The position numbers and the translations under genes were made by a program. A stretch of 64,000 nt of DNA from Gnetum montanum. Taxonomy: Eukaryota > Streptophyta > Gnetopsida > Gnetales > Gnetaceae. The notes beneath the pieces are model-generated. The model made no database searches. It saw only the letters and a program-made list of their open reading frames with translations, and had not been told where the DNA came from. Positions within the stretch are counted from its first letter, which is position 1. Each line of letters opens with the position of its first letter. Below are positions 45,237-56,721 of the stretch, piece after piece. Location: contig MNCI01027262.1 of NCBI GenBank assembly GCA_015680685.1, positions 834,586 to 898,585 of the forward strand, read 5' to 3'.

Positions 45237-48200
45237 CTACACACCCCCCTTGTTATCACCTCCATTTACTTCAACCAACTCCACATCAGCCTTATGAGGA
45301 TCTTCCTCATGAAGATCCTCTTCGGGTGAATCCTCTTCATGGGGGTGATCCTCTGTGTGAGGCTCCTCCTCATGGAGATCCTCTTTGTGCTGATCCTACA
45401 ATTTTACATGAGGCAAACGTTAGCATTACAATCAAAATCATGCATAAGAAAAAATACAATAGTCGCACAACTTACCTATGATGGTCTTGCATTGACTGGG
45501 AAAAGAATTTGTTCCAGGCCAACTGATAGGGTCACATAATCTCATCTTCAGTTAGCTCTACCCAAATTCCATCTCCTAGATCAATTCTAGCCTTGACCTT
45601 CCCCTTCTCCATAGGAGTCCACCGAGGTGGCTCAGGGAAAAAGGAAGGGATAGTGGTCTCCCCGCCAGGGAGGGTCATCTCTCTCTCAACGGAGGCACTC
45701 ACTATCACTTGTTCCTAGAACTTTTCATATGCTACAGAAGCACCGATGACATCAAGGAACAACTGGAGGAACCACACTTCAACCGTGGAATCTTTGTAAT
45801 GTCAACAATAGGCGGCACATTCCTACTTATACATGTGTTTATGATTTTTCTATGCCTGTCCCCATTTCTGGACCCTTGCGCAGTAGTCCTTCCAGTCTTG
45901 GTTCTTCTAGGCTATGAGATCCATTTGCATTCATTTCTTGATCAGCTTATGGATGGCTTGGGCATTGTTCCTGATGATCATCTAATAGATGGCATAGTCA
46001 ATCACAATCGTCTGTCAATTCCCATCATTGGTATCCCAAGCTTGCAGAAATTCATTCCTAGACTCAAGGTCCTCCATCGGTAGCTAGGACGATTTTCTCT
46101 TTTTCTACTTTCTACAACCTCTTCTAGAGATCTTCGTTGACACTCTGACTGTCCCATAGAGAACGGGTTAAGCATAACACACATTTACGCATCTCATTGT
46201 AAACGTGGTGTGGTACTTCGATCACCTCCGATGAGGGTTCAGGGGCAGTGTCTACATCGACAGGCTCTTTGGGATCCCATTTGAGACAAGATGCTATAAC
46301 ACAAAGATGATAGTTAGACAAAGCAGGATGACATAATGTGATAGTTTCAACAATTCTCACGTAACAGAAGTGACATACCGATCTTAGGATCAATTCACTC
46401 TAAGCGATCGATCATATCATTAACAATTCCCTCCATAAAGGCAAATTTGTCAAGGGCCTCAGCCCAACGTTGAGTAGGGGTTTCTGACGAAGGTGTGCCA
46501 CTGTTATTAGAAGTGCCTACTACACAAACAAAACGAGTTAAGCATAACATAGTAGAAAAAAGAAAAATTTGAGATGCTACAATAATGTAAAGCTTCTATC
46601 CAGCAAACCCCCAGAGGTAATAGCAGGAGGATTGCCCATTGAAGAAAGGTCAAGTGAGCAGTCAAACTCACCAGCGACGAACTGCTCCTCCCTCTCCACC
46701 CCATCCAAAAGGGTTACGACATCTTCTACGCTCATCTTCCCTTCAGGCATAAGAGCATGCGTACTGCCCACGTTGTTGATAGGGGCCTCCTTTTCCAAAA
46801 CTGGGGCCCCTTCCCCATGCCATAATACTATGGCCCCTATTTTAGGGGTTAGTCCCTCCACATCTTTCCCACTTCCTGTAGAACGTATCATAGTTAGAAA
46901 AACTTTACTCATTTCCCATGAGTGCTATGTGACGAAATGACATCTATACATAGCATAATATACATAAACTAATCACACATTACCCTACTTACTAGCCCGG
47001 GGATGGCTCTTGTGAGACTTAATGTCCAATTTCCTCCCCTCTTCGTCAGTCAATTTGAGAGAATTCACGATCGAACGATGCCTTTTCCACTAAACCGATG
47101 AGGCTACTATTTCTGCTGCCAGGTGCTTCCCCTTTGATGCACTACCAATGTAAGAAGGGGTCGCCCACCCACGCTGTCTTGGCCTCGAAGGACACGTGCC
47201 ACCCGATCCTTGGTCATTATTGAAAGCGACTCCTTGATACCTTCAGAAGGATGTTGGGATCAGATGATATGGAAGACATGGCAAATCCATAGCTTGGAGA
47301 TTTGGTTATGATCTTGCTACACCCAAACTCCATCCTTGTGAACAACCAGGAATTCAACAAAATGACACAAACAAGCTATGAAGAAGGGAACATGCACGTT
47401 GAAATGAGACTTAAGCTTCTTGCAAAGCTTGACCATTTCAGCCTGCAGACCTTCAGCAAGGTGCTTGGCCTAGTTATATCGTGTCCCCTCTTCCATAACC
47501 TCCCACATGATCCAAGCTTGCTCTATTCCAAGGATTTTTCCTTGGGAGAGTAGCTTAGGGAATGCATGACCATAGAAGAGGGGATAGATGGTGCTAGCCA
47601 CCTCTAACTAGATCTTCTCAGCGTAGATGCCTTTCGACTCTTTTTTAGCCCATAGCCACTCCTCCATGTCCTTCTAATGTTTAGAACTCTTTTTGGATTT
47701 CTCTCCCACTGGGAGGCCATCAGAAGAAATGCCAAAAAAGTTAGCAAACAGTTGATCATTAATATCAAAACTCACGCGCACATTACGCACGCGCGTGTGA
47801 AATTTCTTAGCTTGTTCGTTGAAGGAGTTGACTAGGGCCAACATTTCGGCTACCGGGACATTGGGGGTTATAGCTAGAAATAGCTTCATCAGTCCAGCTT
47901 CCTGAAGGTTATTGGTTATGGTAGCTGGGGCCGCTCCATGGCAAAGCCAACGTTGTACCTCATTTATATCACTATAGCGGAAGAAGATGGTGGTTGCATC
48001 ACGTCCAGAGGCTATCACCGTGACCTCCCACGATTCTTCAACTAACAGGTTAGACAAAACAAGAAAATAATAAAATCTTAAACATTGTTTTCATCCCATA
48101 GGGTCATACAATTGATCAGCATAGCATAACTTACCGCATCTAAAAGGCAAAGGAAATGGTGGGAACTTCACTTGCACGTATTCAACAGTGATGGGATAGT

Positions 48201-49635
48201 CCAAATTCCACTCCCTATCCAGCCATCTAGAGTCTCTACACTTGACAAATAATTTGGCATACCAAATAGGGCAGTGTTGGATTTCAAATCCTAGTTGTCC
48301 CAGGACACTAGCGCTCACATTGTTGATGGAAGTGAATTCCTTTATGGCTGTTTCGACCATGGATAACACGTCTGTGTCACACTGGAGACCATTCACATCG
48401 ATAAAGAACCTATGCCACTGAACACAGAAAACTATTTACATCTAACAAAAAATTAGATAGAAGTTAACAAATCATAGCACCTTGACAAAACTTACCTGCT
48501 AGCATAATACACGGTGCCAGGTTGGTTCTGAAAATAGGTGATGAGATGATGAGCTACAAACAGTGTGTTGTAGGCATGATAACAATTAAACCTTGGCATC
48601 TCCTAGATCTAGCATAAGTGCCTCAAAATCTTAATGTGCTATTCATGATTCCTCCCACCTACAAACTCGATTGATCCATCCACCAGAAACGTTAAGATGC
48701 TCTGTGTCGATCCAACCAGCAGCATTTCCAGAATGGTGCCGGCTATCTTGGTTGATAGATGCAACTAAACAATTACGCTAAAGTTACGCAACAAAAATTG
48801 CAAGAACTCTCGTACGCATGTTCGGAACCAAACCACTTCTTCCCCTACACGAGCATGGGGGGGGGGGGGGGGGGGGGGGGGAAGAATGTTGGCCACAAGG
48901 ACATTTAGACATCATAGAACGCCCACAATGTCCAAAATAATCAGGACAAGCTTTAGCGTGACCCTTTATAATAAAATACATTACCATTAGAAAATAGTTT
49001 AGACATGCTAACAACACCAAAAAAATCGAAAAAGCTCACAAGAATCTGTTACGCAACACTAAGGTTCTTGCTACTTTGACTCACAAAAAATTACATGTTA
49101 CACTAGAAATGCACTACCAAAACTGCCCAAACCCTTGTGACGGTGCAAGGTCTTTATATGACAATGACAATAAAGGTAAAAAGACATATTGGCCTAGTGT
49201 AACACGCAACCATTATGGGTAAGACAACAGAGCCCTACTTGTGCTATACAAGGGTAAAACACCTAGACTTCTGACCAGTTACGTGTTGTATTTGTACAAT
49301 ATTACCCAAGATCACCCAAACCCGCACGACAGTGTAAGGTCTGTCTCTAATAATGATGATAGGGGTAATATTACAAACTCCCATAGCATAACTAGAACAA
49401 GCAAGTATCAACACCTAGCACAGTGCACACGTTCGAAACAAATTCAAATTACAGCACAATGACAGCAAAAATGACCCAACACATATATCACACAAAGAAG
49501 GTGAAAAACAAGTTACTGGGCAAGTGGAGCAGCCTCTTGAGTTTTGACTAGCGCCTTCGAAATTCACCCCAAAATTTTTTGTACTTCATTGATCCTGGCC
49601 AAATTGGTGTGTTTGCGTTTAGTCTTTGATGTCAT
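45237..49635 (-). pseudogene. Antisense eight-exon gene inside element 2
   Basis: Exons on minus: 49635-49517, 48963-48496, 48409-48135, 48041-46993, 46875-46609, 46516-46379, 46293-45476 and 45395-45237. Exons 1, 3 and 7 are 119, 275 and 818 nt, exactly as in element 1. Exons 2, 5, 6 and 8 differ from it by multiples of three; exon 4 differs by eight, a frameshift. Protein similarity is clear in every exon, for example PRFNCYHAYNTLFVAHH in exon 2, VETAIKEFTSINNVSASVLG in exon 3, FRYSDINEVQRWL in exon 4 and WDPKEPVDVD in exon 7. Exon 8 encodes an acidic His/Glu tail. Stops occur in several exons, and a run of 25 C (as G at 48857-48881) interrupts exon 2. Function is unknown. Confidence 0.85.
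48857..48881. repeat. Homopolymer of 25 G
   Basis: On the antisense-gene strand this is a C25 run at the place where element 1 encodes Pro-Pro-Pro. It looks like slippage expansion of proline codons; its exact length is unreliable. Confidence 0.8.
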
Positions 49636-49863
49636 TGTTATGCTTGAATAACCTTTATGAAACTGTCTACTTACGCTTTCCTTCTGCTTTAGCCTAACTC
49701 AACTTCGTTACGCTTGCAATGTACCTCAAGGACGAATCATCTACTTATAAACGTGATGGTGAAAACTTACTATTTTCATGTCCAATTAGTGCAGAACCTT
49801 CCCAAAGTGTGCGACATGAAGCATAAAGATCACGCCATTAATCTTGTAGATATTGCATTAATT

Positions 49864-50097
49864 ATGGTCCAAAAAGACCCTAAACTAATGCATAGCTTAT
49901 CGTCTCGTAATCCGGTCACATTAACTATGGTCTGCAAAGACCCTAAACTAGCTATTTTGCCACACTAAACACACCACGATATACTTTTAGCCATAGCCTG
50001 CAAGGACTTTAAGCTAGCACCTAGGAAACCTTTCTTACCCTTTTCTTATAAACTCTATATATTGTAATGGTCTGCTAAGACCTTAAACTGGTAGCCT
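49864..50097 (+). repeat. Array C: four stem-loop modules before RT of element 2
   Basis: Four copies, near 49864, 49927, 49995 and 50070. Examples are GGTC-TGCAAA-GACCCTAAACTAG and GGTCT-GCTA-AGACC followed by TTAAACTGG. The stems differ from those of array A but keep pairing. Element 1 has no such array between the antisense-gene start and RT. Confidence 0.85.
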
Positions 50098-50187
50098 TTT
50101 TGACACATACCTCTAAAGCCTTGTATCATTTCATCATGTTGACAAAAAAGAATAATTTAACTACTTCCTTTCTTGGTGGTTTTGCAG

Positions 50188-53100
50188 GTCGGTTTGCAAC
50201 TGGACGAAGCTTTGCTTGCACCCCTAGCCCTAACAAGCCCGGCCCATACGGGGAAACCCTTAGATAGCCTAATTTTGCAATGATAGGAACCGATGCCTCC
50301 CCTTGTGACATAACCATAGAAGCCTCGAAAATATCCCCAGACTGGCCAAAACATTTGGCCCAAACCCTAGACCTGGAGGTTGGTGATGTGACCGAGGATC
50401 CCCTCACTGAGATCTCTGTAGTTACGCACAAAGGAGAAAACAAAACTCTGAAGGTCAATTCTCTCCTTGACCAACAAACACAAAATGACATGTCTCGAGT
50501 TCTTCAAGATAATGTTGCAGTGTTCGCATGGTCATATGAAGACATGCCAAGTTTAGACCCATGGCTAATATAGCACAACATCGTGCTAGACCCACGTATC
50601 AAAGCAGTTAAACAGAGAGCACGAAAGATTAAGCCCGAAATCGCATTGGCAGTGCATGATGAAATCACTACGCTATATCAAGCTAGTTTCATCCACGTGG
50701 TTGATTACTTAGATTGAGTGTCAAAAATCATTGTTGTTTCTATGAAAATGGGAGGAATACACATCTGTATAGACTTCCGCGATCTAAACAAGGCAACGGT
50801 CAAAGACAATTTCCCATTACTGAGTATTGATCAACTTATTGATACAACAGCTGGACACACTTTACTATCCTTTATGGATGGGTTTTTGGGGTATAATCAA
50901 ATTCGTCTCAAGCGAGAACATCAATTGACTACAACTTTTATGACCCCCTAGGGAACTTTCTATTATACCATGATGCCTTTCGGGCTAAAAACCGTTGGAG
51001 CAACTTATCAATGTGCCATGATGTATATCTTTAGCAATTATCTCTTAGAGAGATTGAATGATTACGTAGACGACATAGTTGTTAAATCTAAGAAGTTGGT
51101 AGATCACCCAGAGGATTTAGAGATAATCCTTAAACGATGTCTCAGGCACGACCTATGACTTAACCCAAGAAAATGTGTGTTCGGAGTCAAAACTAGACAC
51201 ATGTTGGGGTTTGTAGTATCGGAGGTTGGCATACGAATCGACCCTAACAAGGTTACGGCCATTGTTAACCTAGAATCACCTACAAACCTCAAAGAACTGT
51301 GTGGGTTGCAAGCTAGGTTATAGTTTATCAGAAGGTTCATATCGAAGTTAATAGACAAGTTACACCCCATGCAGCATCTGCTCAAAAAGGGGGTTAACTT
51401 TGAATCGATAGAGGACTGTCAGCGTGCTTTTGATAACTTAAAGAAAGAGCTATTACATTTGCCAACGATTTTCCCACCACAAAGGTATCAGCCCTTCTAC
51501 ATCTACCTAGCAAGTTTAGATATGTCCATAGCTGCATTGTTGTGTCAAAAAAGGGACGACGGGTCAGAAATCCCTATCTATTATCTAAGTCACACTCTAT
51601 TTGCATACGAAACAAGGTATAATGAAGTAAAGCGTAACTTCTTGGCATTGGTTTTTGCACTTAAGAAATGTAGACACTATCTTTTTCATAACCAGATTAA
51701 CATAATTTGCAAGAACAACATTCTATGGGCCATCATGAACAATTTATACGAGAGCAGTAAGATAGCTCGATAGAAAGCCATCACAGCAGAATTTGACTTA
51801 TACTACATTGGCCAATCTTCTACGAAAGGCCAAGTGATAGCCGACCAACTTGTAGCATCACCCGTTAATGAATAGGTGACGATAGAGCCTAAATTTCTAG
51901 ATGAACATGTAAATAGTTTATGCCCTGTATCAACAGGCCTCAAAGAAACATTACACTTTGATGGAGCTTCGACTACCAGAGGTAGTAGTGCCACCATCGT
52001 CATCACGCTTTTCCCTAAGGATGTTCGCCCATTCACTTACCGCCTGACGTTTCCCTATACAAACAATGTGGCAAAATACAAGGGGCTCCTCAGGGGACTA
52101 TTAGCAGGTAGAGAACTGAACATCCAACACCTGACAATCCAAGGCGATTCAATGCTCGTTGTTAATTAGATCACAAAAGTCTACGCCTAAAAAGCTGTGC
52201 ATCTGCAACCCTATTGCGATACAGCCAAAGATCTTCTAAAATAATTTACAATGACTAATGTCTAACACGTGCAGCATAATGAGAACACCGTAGCTGATGC
52301 ACTAGCTATGGTATTTTTAAATGTGCCATAACCTTTGTTCGCCACCTTGCCTGCTTTAATGATGAAATGTACAGATCCTGTCATCCAAGCGACGTAAATC
52401 TCTTCTTTAAGTATGGAAGGAATGCTAGAATGGCATGACAACATTAAAACCTACCTTCTAGGTGATGAACCACCGCACGAGTTGACATCTACACAAAAGG
52501 ACGTAATTCGTAAGCATGCCAGGCAATACGTCATCATCAAGGACAACACTCTATGTAGGCTCTCCTTTGATGGGGTATTGTTAACCTACGTTAATGATGA
52601 GTGGCTAGGTACCCCTACGCCCAACCATACGAATCACAAGCGTTCACGCACGACTTAGTCGAAATTCGTAGACTGTAAGCACTTAACATACACAGAACTT
52701 CTAACTAGTGAAACCTTGGGTTAGAATGGTCGTTGTCATCCTAATCTCACTTGTGAAGTTCTATTTATGATGGTTAAGTGAGACTAAGGCTAATGATTTT
52801 TATATCTTTTTAATTATATTTTTCGATGACTAATTGAAGTATGAAAGGTAAGGAATAAACTATTATCTAATCTCTAATTATCCTAGTTTATATTCTAACT
52901 ACTCCTAACATACGTATCCGATCCCATCTTCCAAGCACGTTTTGAGCATTTCCTAACACTACTGGGTTACCAGATGTTAAGCGTCACTGGGCTTGCCAAG
53001 TGTTTGGATTACGTTCGAGATGGTCGTACTTATGTCTTTAACGAACTACGAATGAACAATAACGATTGAAATTATAATAATGAAAACATAAATAATCAAC

Positions 53101-54113
53101 AAATAACTAATAAAGCATCAACATGTAATTAATAAAGCATAAACATTTTAAAATATTAAATGCATGAAATAACTAAGTCCAAATGCTACAAAGTGTGCTT
53201 AAACAGTTCATCTTTATTGTCGTCACGCCAATGGGCTCAGATACATCAATGCTCGAATAAAGATCCGATCACTTTTATTACACCTGCTACAGGTACTTGG
53301 AAAATATTCTATCTCTTGCTGGAGAAAACTACAAGAGCTTTGCTACAACTACTCAAAAAGATGCCTAAATGAGGCAGAAGGCCCTCATATTTATAGGCTA
53401 GGAAGGGTGGCTGCGTAAACAGGGCCATGTCAATGTAGGATGGCTACATTGACAGGCCCGCGTCGACGTGACCAGGTATACGTGGCCCCATATACGCGAC
53501 CTAGTCAACGCATTGACTTTTGACACTTCATCAGTTAATAACAACCAAGTGCAAAAGATAGTTAGCGAAGTCCATGAGGGACTATGTGGAGGACACATAG
53601 CCCCACGAGCCATGGTTGCTAAAATCAAACGCTTAGGGTATTACTAGCCCTACATGGAATGAGATTACCTTACTAAAGTGAAGACATGTGACACATTCCA
53701 GAATTACGCAAATCTAATACATGTGTCACAAACTAAATTGCATACCACATAGATCACTTGGTCATTCCAACGATGGGGGCTAGACATCATAAGTCCCATC
53801 ATGCCTAAGTCTTCCATAGGACATAGTTTCATTATCACTGCTACTGAGTACTTCACAAAATGGGTCAAGGCTATTCCCCTACGGAAGACTACATCTCAAC
53901 AAGTTTGTCATTTATCTTGGATAACATAGTATCAAGGTTTGGACTTCCCATGACTATTATGACCAAAAATGGGCCACAATTTAGTAGTACCGAAACCAAA
54001 TATTTCTACAATAACCTTGGTATTAAGCAATATTTTTCCTCACCATATTACCCACAAGAAAATGGTTAAGTAGAAGCAACAAACAAGGTGGTTATCACCA
54101 TAAAGTAGCTCCT
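50188..54113 (+). pseudogene. Element 2 pol: RT, RNase H, second RNase H, partial integrase
   Basis: The exon starts after TTTTGCAG at 50187, the same acceptor and phase as element 1. RT keeps SFMDGFLGYNQIRL and catalytic YVDD (about 51066-51077). RNase H (about 51500-51770) has RYNEVKRNFLALVFALKK. The second RNase H (about 51950-52310) keeps FDGASTTRGSS and the Gly-Asp-Ser block. A solo LTR splits the pol before integrase. Integrase resumes at 53539 with [27 protein letters not shown] and SFIITATEYFTKWV, but stops after the GPQFSS segment and Glu-Asn-Gly at about 54113. The C-terminal quarter, present in element 1, is missing. More than ten stops are present. Confidence 0.9.
52595..53533 (-). 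mobile_element. Solo LTR of the Athila-like family in element 2 pol
   Basis: It begins TGATGAG and ends TTCATCA on plus, with a perfect TSD GTTAA (52590-52594 and 53534-53538) cutting the pol frame cleanly. On minus it has a TATAAATA box (near 53395) and the terminal block 'aggggtacctagccactca', matching the LTRs at 1768-2680 and 8342-9337. At 939 bp it is intact in outline and younger than element 2. Confidence 0.92.
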
Positions 54114-54119
54114 CCACCA

Positions 54120-54235
54120 TTTGCTACAACGTAAAACTAGCACACTTCGATTTGCCCAGACTTTAAACTAGGACCATGATCCGCTGGTACTTAAAACCAG
54201 CAATGATAGTTTACCAGGACCTAAAACTAGGATCT
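54120..54235 (+). repeat. Array B of element 2, about four decayed modules
   Basis: Copies near 54120, 54155, 54190 and 54215 end in GTAAAACTAG, TTTAAACTAGG, TTAAAACCAG and CTAAAACTAGG, with partly kept stems. They occupy the position of array B of element 1, after integrase. Confidence 0.65.
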
Positions 54236-55355
54236 GCCAATAGACCATCCATGAAGCAAGCAGGCCTGACCCTTTTTGCATGACATCCCCATTAGACAGA
54301 ATGGGTAGGACGTTGGAACAGACACAACACTGCTACCCCCCAACATTCTATTAATTCCTCGGATATGCCGAAGGACATACTACTGATCCCTTGAAGCTGC
54401 CGCCACAATGGTCACTCACCAATTGTAGCTCTCGAGGCCAGCATTGCCAATTAGAGTCCCAAGGAAACTATGGTCACCCATAGCCTTGGTTGCCTGCAGC
54501 TGCCGCCACCATCAGGATCTGGCTTCTCAGATTCATCTGACTAATTCTTTGCCTTGTCAAATGGATGAGATGAGCCTAGTTGTCGATGACGAATTCCTGA
54601 GCCGTGGTGTCAACTAAGGGACCCTTGCCTTTTTTGCTTCGGTCCCCCTTTCATGGAACACACTCCCCTTTCTACTTTGGATGGCACTTATTTCAATAGC
54701 CTTCCCAGCAGTTAGGATAGTTGCTTTTGTTCTTTGTTGCATTTTGCAGGTTACTTGCTACAATAGCATTGTTCAAAGATGCATTCACTAGGAGGGCAAG
54801 GCATGATAGCATTTTGAAATGGCTGCTCAGAGTAGCCTAACTACTTGGGAGTGCAGACCTTGCCTTTCCCCTCCAAACACCTTACCTTACTTTTTCCTTC
54901 TCTTATCCCTGCCACTACCTTTACTTTCTTCTCCCATTTGTACAAGATGTTAATGTACAGGGAGCCTTTTTCACATGATAACTGTCATGTCCAGGAACTG
55001 GCGTAACGCAACTCGCCTCATGAAATGCATCTATAGCCAAAAAAATGGGATAGACCAGGCAAAATGGATGAAACGCAACTCGTCCAGGCCATAAGTACGT
55101 AACACAACTCACCCAGGCAAGTCCCATATAGATAGTGCAACAGTGTAACCTCTTGCAAAAACACCAGCGAGAAGTTATCTAATAACATGTTTACGAGGTA
55201 TCTTGCTCACACTTGAGTCTTCACTGAAGCTCTCTTCCTCACACTTGTAAAATCCCTCTTCTACTCCTTACGCTTCCAACCTTTGCACTTCCAAGTTTGA
55301 CAAAGCAAAATCTAAGCAATAGCCAATGAACAGTGTTGGTGTCTTTACTTCTGTG
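54236..55355 (+). other. 3' untranslated spacer of element 2
   Basis: Noncoding. Part of it (about 54390-54560) matches the GC-rich 3' block of element 1. Around 54990-55125 an 'acgcaactcgcc'-type phrase occurs three times. No conserved reading frame. Confidence 0.5.
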
Positions 55356-55430
55356 GTGTTTCATATTCTTTGTTGACGTCTCTCGGGCAAGCCCTCTAAA
55401 CGTCAACAAAGAGGGGCCATTGAAATACCG
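55356..55430 (+). promoter_or_regulatory. Hairpin containing the polypurine tract and LTR start
   Basis: CTTTGTTGACGT (55368-55379) pairs perfectly with ACGTCAACAAAG (55400-55411), with an inner GGGC/GCCC stem. Outside it, GGTGTTTCA (55356-55364) is the complement of the LTR start TGAAACACC. The polypurine tract AAAGAGGGG (55408-55416) overlaps the right arm. The same layout, slightly decayed, is found in element 1 (about 22020-22095). Confidence 0.75.
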
Positions 55431-56716
55431 TGAAATTTCGAGACCTTGATGATTCAACAAAGACTCGAAGTTTAGGGAAGGATTTCCACAAGTGCAGCAT
55501 CAAGACATCCAAGTGATGGAAGCACCGACAACAGTTGCACATTTTAGCAGGTTTTCTTTTTTTTTGGCTAAGGGCCTACTATGCTACGCTACATAGCTCA
55601 GCATAGTAGGCTTCAGTAGGACAGAACAGAACAAGGGATGTCCAATGACAACACTTCAACTTTGCAAGTTAACCATGTTTCAAAGCCCTAACTTCTTGCT
55701 TGATACACTGCGTTACGCTATGTAATGTAGCGCAGCGTAACGCAAGCAGCATAGTTGATACAGCCGCAACAACAAGGATAACAAAATTCAAACAGTAACA
55801 ATCATTACGTCACAATACACTTCCCATTGTATTACAGCATAGCCATGGGGTAGTTACGCTATGCTACGCTTCAGAGCATGGCACAATGTTCTGTCACAAT
55901 CTTCAGCTGTAGCACGGTAGGTCAACGACATTCTGTGGGCCCTAGACACACATCATCTAAACCACAGTCTTCTCCTAACCCTAATCCTATAAATGCCTCA
56001 GTGAACAATGCTCAAAGGGTTGGCTGATCAATTGGTTGGTGGATTTTGTTGGCTGGTTGGTGAAGAAAACAAGAAGAGTTGGCAACAAAAGAAAGAGATC
56101 GAAAATTTTGAGGCAGTTGACGAAAGTTGGCAAGAGCATCGACGGTGACAGAGAGAAGCTTTTCTTGGTCAGAAATTGCAAGCTAGCGAACATTTTTCTT
56201 CGAGGCTAACTCCCTTGTGCCCAAATTGGCTAGTGAACAAGGTAGATTGGCCTTTGGCTTGTTTAATCTCTAGATAGCTTCTTGTTGGTGGCAGATACTT
56301 TGTCCAAACCAGAGTCTGCTTGCAAATCCCATTGTATTCATCATATTTTCCCATAAGATAGATCCCAGATCTCGAGATCATGCATTTTCTAAATTCAATT
56401 CATTGCATCCTGTTTACATTGATCTTTATAGTCGTTTTGCATAGTTTACATCGTTTTCATTGCCTTCAAGATCTAATCTTAGAGTAGATCTCATTTTCTC
56501 ATCATTTGGTATTACGTTCTCACATCAAATCATTATCTCTTTATACGATCGTTAATGAATTTACTGACCAAGTAAGTCCCTGTCTAATCGACAAGACCAT
56601 TTAGGGCACCTCAGATTCGTTTTCTCCAACATGGCCCTTGCACGAATTTGGGGTTGAAACTATGTACACGAAAAGCTTCTCGATGTTTCTAGCAACCGAT
56701 GTTTTCCATCGTTACA
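55421..56716 (+). mobile_element. Element 2 3' LTR
   Basis: Starts TGAAATACCGTGAAA and ends TCGTTACA. Same length as the 5' LTR, and diverged by roughly one site in eight over the first about 147 bp. Confidence 0.9.
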
Positions 56717-56721
56717 CATAA

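Larger units (their letters stand above)
38106..56716 (+). mobile_element. Element 2: older Tat-lineage Ty3/gypsy retrotransposon
   Basis: The LTRs 38106-39401 and 55421-56716 have the same length (1,296 bp), and a perfect TSD CATAA flanks the whole (38101-38105 and 56717-56721). Order on plus: 5' LTR, primer site, gag (split by a solo LTR), protease, array A, antisense gene, array C, RT, RNase H, second RNase H (split from integrase by a solo LTR), part of integrase, array B, spacer, hairpin with polypurine tract, 3' LTR. The first about 147 bp of the two LTRs differ at about 18 sites, so it is clearly older than element 1. All its genes are broken. Confidence 0.92.
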
